From Epinephelus fuscoguttatus (lineage: Eukaryota > Chordata > Actinopteri > Perciformes > Serranidae): a stretch of DNA of 64,000 nucleotides. A program made the translations under genes and the position numbers. The notes beneath the pieces were generated by a model, which worked only from the letters and a program-made list of their open reading frames with translations, was not told where the DNA came from and did no database searches. Location: assembly GCF_011397635.1 (NCBI RefSeq), contig NC_064764.1, positions 41,468,955 through 41,532,954 of the forward strand, written 5' to 3'. This document shows positions 56,567 to 64,000 of the stretch, piece after piece. Each line of letters opens with the position of its first letter. The stretch's first letter is position 1.

Positions 56567-58395
56567 ATGCTGCCTCAGCTGGTTTTGGGATGGACTGCCT
56601 TGCTCAGCGGCCTCCAGCCGGCTGTTGCCTCTGTTACCACCAGTGAGTACAAACAGGAGACAGAAGCAGCAGAACATCCCATAACATTTATTTCTTTTTA
56701 TTAATTAATTTATTTATTTAACCTTTATTTAACCAGGTGAAGTTCCACTGAGATTAAAAATCTCTTTTGTGAGGGAGACCTGGCCAAGACAGGCAGCACA
56801 ATAAACAATAAAAGCAATTCCAGACAGAACAACAAAAACAACAATACAGGGAATTAAACATAAAAACAATCTCAAGAATACACATCATCAAGCACTGATG
56901 CATCAAAACACTGACACTGTAAGGATTCAGACTCTGTTTCTTTCATTTTAGATTTAAAAGCAGTCAAAGTAATAAGATTATCAAGTTTTAACACATTCTG
57001 CAGTGTGTTCCATGACGAAGGAGCAGAATGCTTAAAAGCCCTTTTACCATGATCAGTGCGTGCAAATGGCACATTAAGCAGGAAGAGGTCTTGAGAACGC
57101 AAAAAGTACTGCCCAACTGTCTGCACAATAGATATACACAGATAATGTGGGAGCAGACCAAGAATAGCCTTATAAATGAACGTGTACCAATGGCACATCC
57201 TACGCGTGGCCAGCGCACACCATCCTACCCTAGAGTACAACTCACAGTGGTGACTGAGGGGTTTGCAGTTTGTAATGAACCTCAAGGAGGCAGGGTAGGC
57301 TGCATCAACCTGCTGAAGACATTGTGCAGAGGCATGCATATATAACAGATCACCATAGTCCAGTACAGGTAACAAGGTGGCAGCAACAAGACGCTTTTTC
57401 ACATGAAAAGAAAAACACATCTTATTGCGAAAATAAAACCCCAACTTTAACCTCAGCTTCTTCACCAAGCACATCACATGTGACTTAAACGTGAGGGAGT
57501 CATCGATCAAGATGCCCAGATATTTATATCAATTTACAACCTCTATGATGTTACCATCAAGAGTGACCACTGAAGGAACATTTAGTGGCCCATTTCTGGC
57601 ATTGCTGAACAACATGAGTTTCCACTTGTCTGCGTTGAGAACAAGTTGCAACTCAAGTAAGGTATGTTGAACCACATTAGAAACATTTTGCAAAGATTCA
57701 ATGGCCTGTACAAGAGTTGACACACAACAATAAATCACTGTGTCATCAGCATAAAAAAGAAAATTTGCACCTGGTTCTGACACACTTTGACCCAGATTAT
57801 TTATATAAATAGTAAATAAAAGTGGACCTAATACAGAGCCCTGTGGTACACCCTTGGAAACAGTTACAGTATCTGAGCATAGATCTTCACTCTTAATGCA
57901 CTGGGATCTGTCACTAAGATAATTGGAGAACCAAGCAACTGCAACATAACATGGAGTTGGTGCTTAGTCACCACTTGTCCTCTCTCAGGACAGGGTGGGA
58001 GAGAGTTCGAACCAAATGTGCATGTACACATATCGCTGTATGTCCTCACACAGGAGAAAAGGAGAGCAGTTAGTGTGTGATGCTGGCTTTTCTCTTGGTG
58101 GTTTATCATTTATCTAAAATGTGAAGTGTTGTGATTCCAGTGTGGATGTAGCCGTCTGAGGTCGAGGGCTCCGCAGGTTTTACCTTCATCAGCTGGAGAA
58201 CAAGCTGGCTCAGGTTACAGAAAAATCATTTGTCATGATTGTGGACCAGATACTGTAGGGCAACAGCTAGTAATCTAACAGACGGTAACTAACATGACCT
58301 GAACAGGAACATTGAAGCTCCTACACACCTGGAACATGAGAGAAGTTTAGAGAGAAGTCTCTAATGGGTCACTCCAGAGCTTCACAACATCAATT

Positions 58396-58442
<47 letters not shown>

Positions 58443-60115
58443 TGTAGGATTTCTATCTACCAGAGACAGCAGGTGGTCACCTCGGAGATGTGACGTCTTC
58501 ATCCCTCCTCCTCCTCCACCACCTGCGTTTCCTACAGTCAAACGGAAAGCAGAGCTGATGGTGATGATTCTTTTTTCTGAAATCCTCCACATGGGGGCGT
58601 AACATTCTAAATGTATTCTAAAAAACTGAATCAAGTACTCACCCCTTGTTACCTTTACCGCCACCTGTTTGTCTCTCAAGCCTCCACGGTGAACTGAGAA
58701 AGTTCTTGATGAAATGAAGTGAAGGGCCTCCGTGTTTATCAGAAACAAAACTGTATCAAAACATCTGCTTACAAACTCTCGCCCAACTGCTGCAGGATAA
58801 TCTGAGTCTTATTTATCCAGTCGGATGCTCAGTACTCTACAAACACATTTATTTTCAATAAAACCTTGGCCTAATTTTTACTTCTGTGGCTGTGAATTCA
58901 GTGCAGCACATAATTTAACACATGCCTGCTGGGACCAGAACCATCTAGAGATCCCACCTCTCAGCTCTGATGTCCAGTCAAACGTCTGAGGTGTCAGCTG
59001 CTCCTGATGTGCAGGCAGATTTTTCAGGTGTGGCGCGGCTCTGTGGAAGCTTTTCTGCAGAAGTTTAAATTAGGCATTACTATTAAAACACTTCAGCTTG
59101 AGCAGTCGTATGCATGGTTGAGTAGCACACCTGGGCAAGTGTGTGCGTTTTAACTCTGCTCAGTGGAATGCACGAGCAGTGGTCAAACACATGCACTTTG
59201 CTGATGTGCTGAAGTGTTTTAAACAGGAAGGTTTTAGTGAAAATGTGTATGTTTGGGAAGTACTGGATAAATGAGACTTTAATGACACTGCAGAGGTTAT
59301 CTGAGAGTTTGTTAACAGATGTTTTGATATCGTCTTCCTGTTGTTAAACGTGGACCCCAGTGACGTCAATTCATCAGGAATTTCCTCAGTTTTTGGATTC
59401 TTTGTTCACTGTGGAGACATGTGAGAAAGACAAAGTGTTCTGTATGAATTCAACACAACACAGGGTTAGTAACTGACACGCAGATGATCTTTCTGTGAGT
59501 CAAGTATTTCTTTAAAACTAAATCATGCTGCTCTGCCTTTAACTCCTCAGGTTGATATAACCGAGCAAATCACAGGAGCAAAAGGGGAAAAGGTATGACT
59601 CACCTCCTTTATGGATTCTGCATCTTTCTGGGACCAGTTTGGGGCAGCAGCTCAGGTCATAGGGATGGGGTTGGGAACCAGGGGGTCGTCGGTTTAAGTC
59701 CCCGTACGGAGCAATATGGAGCGTAGACTGGGAGCTGGAGAGCAAGGCACTGAACCCCCAACTACTCTTGGCACCTGTCCATGTGCAGCCCCCTCACTGT
59801 GGCATCTGGTGCATGTGGGTGTGTTTCAGGGCTGTGTGTAGAGTGAGCAAAATTGAATTTGAGCTGCATGTGTAATTTAAATTGTGAAAGTGAGAAAATC
59901 AAGGCTACCATACAACTTCTCCATACTCATTCACTGCAGCAGTGTTTATACAATGACAGTGTGTTATAGGCATCATACAGCACCCCTTAATAGTGTTTCT
60001 GTTTGTAGGGCTGCAGAGGACCCAGAGGACCCAAGGTACACACACACACACACACACTCCTGTATCCAGAAAAGGTCACAACATCAATTTACTGTCTGTG
60101 TGTGTGTGTGTGTTC

Positions 60116-60150
<35 letters not shown>

Positions 60151-62557
60151 AGAGGCAGAACCTGGACCACCAGGAGTCATGGGACCACCAGGTCAAAAGG
60201 TCACAGGAAGACTCTGCATGTCTGTCATACACTGACGTACAGCTGAGTCATTCTGCGTTTTCTGTAACTGCAGCATGAAGCTTTTTACAGCACATTCAGC
60301 TCATATTCAGCCTCTGACCCACAGAGACTTTTGTCACATGCTTTAATTACAGAAAACAAACATCAGAATACACATGTAGAGCTGTGTTTGAATTATTATC
60401 ACCATCTGAACAGCTGGGCGCAGTTTATATTAAAGTCACAAATGATCCATGTGGGCAGATCACATCAGAGTAATAAAGTCTCATTCAGAGTCACTGTGAT
60501 CCTGTCCTGTGAACATTAGCTGTGTATAAACTGTATGAATCTACTGTAACAGTTAACGTGCTGCTGTTTGTCCCCACAGGGAGAGAAGGGGGACAGAGGC
60601 TGGAGGGGTCTGTACGGAGACATAGGAACTCCTGGGATGGTGAAGGTACACTGGAGCCTCACGCTGCGTTTGTTCACTCTCTGTTGACCTGTAAATGACT
60701 TTAGGAATATGATCATGTTTCAGCATCATTTACAGGCTGGTTTATTTTTACCACGAGGTTTTGTAGACTGAGGTGAAATGTAAAACCGGACAACAGTGAG
60801 TAGTGTTTGTGAACGTTACTTTACCATCATTTATGACTGTGCACATAACAGTTTCACCTTTTTGTTTTGAGGAAAAACCTCTGCAGCTTCTCTAGACTTG
60901 TTTTTATATTATTTTTCTGCTATATGTACAGTACAGGCCAAAAGTTTGGACACACCTTCTCATTCAATGCGTTTTCTTTATTTTCATGACTATTTACATT
61001 GTAGATTCTCACTGAAGGCATCAAAACTATGAATGAACACATGTGGAGTTATGTACTTAACAAAAAAAGGTGAAATAACTGAAAACATGTTTTATATTCT
61101 AGTTTCTTCAAAATAGCCACCCTTTGCTCTGATTACTGCTTTGCACACTCTTGGCATTCTCTCCATGAGCTTCAAGAGGTAGTCACCTGAAATGGTTTTC
61201 CAACAGTCTTGAAGGAGTTCCCAGAGGTGTTTAGCACTTGTTGGCCCCTTTGCCTTCACTCTGCGGTCCAGCTCACCCCAAACCATCTCCATTGGGTTCA
61301 GGTCCGGTGACTGTGGAGGCCAGGTCATCTGCCGCAGCACTCCATCACTCTCCTTCTTGGTCAAATAGCCCTTACACAGCCTGGAGGTGTGTTTGGGGTC
61401 ATTGTCCTGTTGAAAAATAAATGATGGTCCAACTAAACGCAAACCGGATGGGATGGCATGTCGCTGCAGGATGCTGTGGTAGCCATGCTGGTTCAGTGTG
61501 CCTTCAATTTTGAATAAATCCCCAACAGTGTCACCAGCAAAACACCCCCACACCATCACACCTCCTCCTCCATGCTTCACAGTGGGAACCAGGCATGTGG
61601 AATCCATCCGTTCACCTTTTCTGCGTCTCACAAAGACACGGCGGTTGGAACCAAAGATGTCAAATTTGGACTCATCAGACCAAAGCACAGATTTCCACTG
61701 GTCTAATGTCCATTCCTTGTGTTTCTTGGCCCAAACAAATCTCTTCTGCTTGTTGCCTCTCCTTAGCAGTGGTTTCCTAGCAGCTATTTGACCATGAAGG
61801 CCTGATTCGCGCAGTCTCCTCTTAACAGTTGTTCTAGAGATGGGTCTGCTGCTAGAACTCTGTGTGGCATTCATCTGGTCTCTGATCTGAGCTGCTGTTA
61901 ACTTGCGATTTCTGAGGCTGGTGACTTGGATGAACTTATCCTCAGAAGCAGAGGTGACTCTTGGTCTTCCTTTCCTGGGTTGGTCCTCATGTGTGCCAGT
62001 TTCGTTGTAGTGCTTGATGGTTTTTGCGACTCCACTTGGGGACACATTTAAAGTTTTTGCAATTTTCCAGACTGACCGACCTTCATTTCTTAAAGTAATG
62101 ATGGCCACTCGTTTTTCTTTAGTTAGATGATTGGTTCTTGCCATAATATGAATTTTAACAGTTGTCCAATAGGGCTGTCGGCTGTGTATTAACCTGACTT
62201 CTGCACAACACAACTGATGGTCCCAACCCCATTGATAAAGCAAGAAATTCCACTAATTAACCCTGATAAGGCACACCTGTGAAGTGGAAACCATTTCAGG
62301 TGACTACCTCTTGAAGCTCATGGAGAGAATGCCAAGAGTGTGCAAAGCAGTAATCAGAGCAAAGGGTGGCTATTTTGAAGAAACTAGAATATAAAACATG
62401 TTTTCAGTTATTTCACCTTTTTTTGTTAAGTACATAACTCCACATGTGTTCATTCATAGTTTTGATGCCTTCAGTGAGAATCTACAATGTAAATAGTCAT
62501 GAAAATAAAGAAAACGCATTGAATGAGAAGGTGTGTCCAAACTTTTGGCCTGTACTG

Positions 62558-62599
<42 letters not shown>

Positions 62600-62643
62600 A
62601 CCCTCTGTGCAAACAAAACAAAGTGATTTAATATAGAACTAAT

Positions 62644-62681
<38 letters not shown>

Positions 62682-63449
62682 CACAGGGCAGTAAGGGACG
62701 TAAAGGCTTCAGGGTGAGACACATGCTGCTGCATGTCTTCTTCTCTTATTGCTTTATACACTTTAAAGACTTCTGGCTTCTCTAAACAGCTCTCTCACAG
62801 TCTGATCTGTTCTTATCCGTCCATCAGGGTCATAAAGGTGTGAAAGGAAGAAGAGGACCCAGTGGAGAGAAGGTGAGGGGAAATGGAAATGTGACATTAT
62901 CATCTTCATCATATTTTCTATGAATGAATGAATAGGTTTGTATTGATCAGTGTGTGTGTGTGTGTGTGTGTTCAGGGTGAGCACGGCGTCCCCGCAGCGC
63001 CAGGAGAGAAGGTAGAAGATCAGCTGACATGACAAACGTTAGATTCAGAATAAAAGTTACATGAACACATGAGGGCTGTGGGTGAAGCTGTGAGAGCTGT
63101 TCTGTGCTGTTCCAGGGCGACCCCGGCCTGAGGGGCGATGCAGGGCAGAGAGGTGAACAAGGACCCAGAGGAGAGGCTGGAGGTCGAGGAGCTGCAGTAG
63201 GTTCATACAGCAGATACACATGTAGACACACAGAGAGCTGACACGTCTGATCACAGTTATTCAGTCTGTAACTCTGAGTGACTGCAGGTCTGATTATTAT
63301 GTCAACACTTGTTGAAAGATGTTACTTTTATAACATGAATCGCTGCCTGCAGGGGTTTAAGGGACCTCGTGGACCTCCAGGGAGGGTGGGTCATCCTGGT
63401 CCTGCAGGACTGCCTGGTCTGACCGGAGTGGCTGGACGTCCTGGACAAG
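56567..63449 (+). CDS. Secreted collagen-like protein, 5' part
   Basis: Exons chosen by splice sites and unbroken phase: 56567-56642 (exon from 56556), 58448-58560, 59552-59592, 60017-60035, 60155-60199, 60580-60645, 62687-62713, 62828-62872, 62976-63011, 63116-63196 and 63353-63449, giving 215 residues, open at the 3' end. Residues 1-21 are a signal peptide (MLPQLVLGW...LQPAVA). A short region with seven prolines and VKRKAELM follows, then Gly-X-Y repeats from GAKGKRGPRGPK onward. Exon sizes (27, 36, 45, 66, 81) are typical of collagen triple-helix exons. Interruptions are AEP and AAP where Gly is expected, and a GMVK four-residue step. No VWA or other N-terminal domain was seen. I cannot assign the collagen type. 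The first two exons are less certain. Confidence 0.65.
56697..57960 (-). mobile_element. L2-like LINE, 5'-truncated, frameshifted
   Basis: On the minus strand from about 57955 the reading includes GVPQGSVLGPLLFTIYINNL and FLFYADDTVIYC, reverse transcriptase motifs with the YADD active site, ending at 57529. After a frameshift the next piece (57510-56872) carries DDSLTFKSHV, PVLDYGDLLY and SSWNTLQNVLKL, the C-terminal thumb region. The 3' end is tttatttaacctttatttaa and the inverse of an agattaaaaatctc-containing tail. It sits antisense in the collagen-like gene's second intron. Confidence 0.85.
57961..58397. other. Collagen-like gene intron, possible alternative exon
   Basis: 58185-58219 is flanked by cctcagg-like cgcag and GTTACA and could be read as an exon. 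Including it shifts the next exon into a stop, so I left it out. Confidence 0.3.
58398..58441. repeat. (TG)n against the 3' splice site of collagen exon 2
   Basis: About 21 TG units end six bases before the acceptor AG (58446-58447). Confidence 0.95.
58561..59551 (+). other. Collagen-like gene intron 3
   Basis: No recognised repeat. The acceptor gctctgcctttaactcctcag is strong. Confidence 0.45.
59641..59880 (+). mobile_element. tRNA-derived SINE
   Basis: The head is ggggcagcagctcaggtcat (A box region) with ggtttaagtcc as B box at about 59690. The body gcaaggcactgaacccccaa and ggcacctgtccatgtgcagc, then gtgcatgtgggtgtgtttca, is the full-length form of the family at 18973. Confidence 0.8.
60042..60148. 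repeat. (AC)n and (TG)n tracts flanking collagen exons
   Basis: (AC)n occupies about 60038-60056, right after the donor of the 19-base exon. (TG)n occupies about 60096-60112 and 60119-60148, the latter ending six bases before the next exon. Confidence 0.9.
60929..62557 (-). mobile_element. Tc1-class transposon, Intruder-like (DD38E)
   Basis: The element starts CAGTACAGGCCAAAAG and ends with the exact inverse, with TA on both sides (60927-60928 and 62558-62559). The inverted repeats match by eye for about 270 bases (60929-61198 with 62288-62557), far longer than usual. It carries one intact transposase gene on the minus strand and lies antisense in a collagen-gene intron. The near-identity of the two arms suggests recent insertion. 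Confidence 0.95.
61092..62144 (-). CDS. Tc1-class transposase, intact, 350 residues
   Basis: This DDE transposase cuts and pastes the surrounding element at TA sites. From MARTNHLTKEKR the N-terminal helix-turn-helix pair covers residues 1-120 (IITLRNEGRSVWKIAKTL; GRPRVTS; TTVKRRLRESGL). Catalytic residues are D in LWSDESKF, D in FQQDNDPKH and E in SPDLNPME. The spacing from the second D to E is 38 residues, not the 34 of classical Tc1, which matches the DD38E group named Intruder in the literature. The GGGGVMVWGCF glycine-rich box is present. I chose the Met at 62144 over an upstream in-frame Met at 62243, because family members start MARTN or similar. No stops or frameshifts, so it may be active. 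Confidence 0.93.
   Translation of the reverse strand: MARTNHLTKEKRVAIITLRNEGRSVWKIAKTLNVSPSGVAKTIKHYNETGTHEDQPRKGRPRVTSASEDKFIQVTSLRNRKLTAAQIRDQMNATQSSSSRPISRTTVKRRLRESGLHGQIAARKPLLRRGNKQKRFVWAKKHKEWTLDQWKSVLWSDESKFDIFGSNRRVFVRRRKGERMDSTCLVPTVKHGGGGVMVWGCFAGDTVGDLFKIEGTLNQHGYHSILQRHAIPSGLRLVGPSFIFQQDNDPKHTSRLCKGYLTKKESDGVLRQMTWPPQSPDLNPMEMVWGELDRRVKAKGPTSAKHLWELLQDCWKTISGDYLLKLMERMPRVCKAVIRAKGGYFEETRI
62560..62600. repeat. (TA)n tract next to the Tc1 insertion
   Basis: A (TA)n run begins at the right target TA. Tc1 elements insert at TA, so the tract may be the original target. Confidence 0.85.
62646..62971. repeat. Two (TG)n tracts against collagen 3' splice sites
   Basis: (TG)n at 62646-62681 ends five bases before acceptor AG 62685-62686, and (TG)n at 62950-62971 ends two bases before acceptor AG 62974-62975. 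The exons 62687-62713 and 62828-62872 lie between them. Confidence 0.9.
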
Positions 63450-63861
63450 GTGGATATGAGTATTGTTACTGAGCACTAATTATAGTTGATTTTTGATGGT
63501 CAAAATGACTCAAATCTTGGCGTGAGTAGGACACTAGGGAAAAAGGTTCAGGACTGGCTGCACAAACACCTCAAGATTTCTCCTTAAAGCTACTCTTACC
63601 TCTCTTGCATTTCACACAGCACATCCACAACTCCACCTCCCTCCATTACGTCCTCATTGCGTCTATGATAGATGTAGGTGTTGGCATGGTAACGTTAGAT
63701 ACATGGAAGCGGAGAGCGAGTGTAATGTTACAACCAAGACAGTCAAACGCAACCCCGGAGTTTTAAAAGTTGCCTTATACAGTTGCACAGAATCCCTTAC
63801 AGGTTTCCTTAGTTAAGAAAGAACTCATCTACTGCGAGATTTCACAGCAGTAAAAGTTTCC
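63450..63861. other. Intron or intergenic DNA after the last collagen exon
   Basis: No further Gly-X-Y exon is visible. The segment gatttctccttaaagctact near 63576 looks like dispersed repeat DNA. Confidence 0.35.
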
Positions 63862-63919
63862 ATGGAGATTGTTTGTTTGCTTGGACTGATTCTTGTGACA
63901 CCTGTTATCGTCTCTCGAG
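63862..63919 (+). CDS. Possible first exon of a secreted protein
   Basis: The frame reads MEIVCLLGLILVTPVIVSR and then a GTGAGC donor at 63920. This looks like a signal-peptide exon: a short N-region, a hydrophobic core and a phase-1 end, as often seen in immunoglobulin-superfamily genes. No second exon is available in the window, and the surrounding DNA may be repetitive, so this could be chance. Confidence 0.3.
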
Positions 63920-64000
63920 GTGAGCTAATAGTTAGATAGTTCAAAACTGTCAGAAGAAAAGAAGACCTGAAAACCAGACAGGTCAGAGGAGGAAGAGATG

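Noticed and set aside
58185..58219. Extra collagen-gene exon
   Set aside because: The splice sites are acceptable, but inclusion puts the next exon into a frame with a stop.
60011..60035. Reading the small collagen exon from the first AG (GCRGPRGPK)
   Set aside because: The preceding exon is open only in the frame ending in phase 2, which requires the acceptor at 60015-60016 and gives perfect Gly-X-Y.
1..64000. CRISPR array, prokaryotic operon or phage system
   Set aside because: The window is intron-rich vertebrate DNA; tandem repeats present lack spacer structure.

Overview
This window is nuclear DNA from a bony fish, most likely a percomorph teleost. I base this on two intron-split vertebrate genes whose exons read as clear TNFAIP6 and RIF1 homologues, and on the repeat load: tRNA-derived SINEs, L1- and L2-type LINE remnants, hAT, Harbinger, TTAA-target and Tc1-class DNA elements, and many (TG)n tracts. 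All three genes read left to right. TNFAIP6 and RIF1 are also tandem neighbours in mammals, so this is a conserved block. In mammals NEB follows RIF1; here I see a collagen-like gene instead.

Layout. 1-7.2 kb: intergenic DNA made largely of transposon pieces. 7.3-20.8 kb: complete TNFAIP6 (TSG-6), six coding exons and 263 residues, with a signal peptide, Link domain and CUB domain. Its introns carry nested MITEs and a 12-bp minisatellite. 20.8-27.1 kb: repeats, SINEs and three L1 pieces, the last ending about 140 bp before the RIF1 promoter. 27.1-51.5 kb: RIF1, with two probable 5' UTR exons, 27 small coding exons forming the HEAT-repeat body (1122 residues in phase), one very large SQ-rich exon and a final exon for the extreme C-terminus. 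51.5-55 kb: intergenic DNA with a decayed retroelement. 55-63.5 kb: the 5' part of a secreted collagen-like gene, whose introns hold an L2-like LINE and an apparently intact Tc1-class transposon. 63.5-64 kb: a possible first exon of another secreted protein, or more repeat.

The most notable observation is that the large RIF1 exon aligns with human RIF1 and then stops abruptly in a (GT)n tract followed by about 1.2 kb of CpG-rich, LTR-like DNA. The exons expected to encode the PP1-docking and DNA-binding C-terminal segments are absent, although the last exon is present. This is either a real lesion or an assembly collapse. Other points are a six-unit SQ-motif repeat inside RIF1, (TG)n tracts directly against four collagen-gene 3' splice sites, and a Tc1-class element with DD38E spacing and about 270-bp inverted repeats that include the end of its transposase gene.

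Working together: TNFAIP6 is a secreted hyaluronan-binding inflammatory protein, RIF1 is a nuclear regulator of replication timing and double-strand-break repair, and the third gene is extracellular matrix-like. There is no operon-like coupling; the neighbourhood is syntenic, not functional.
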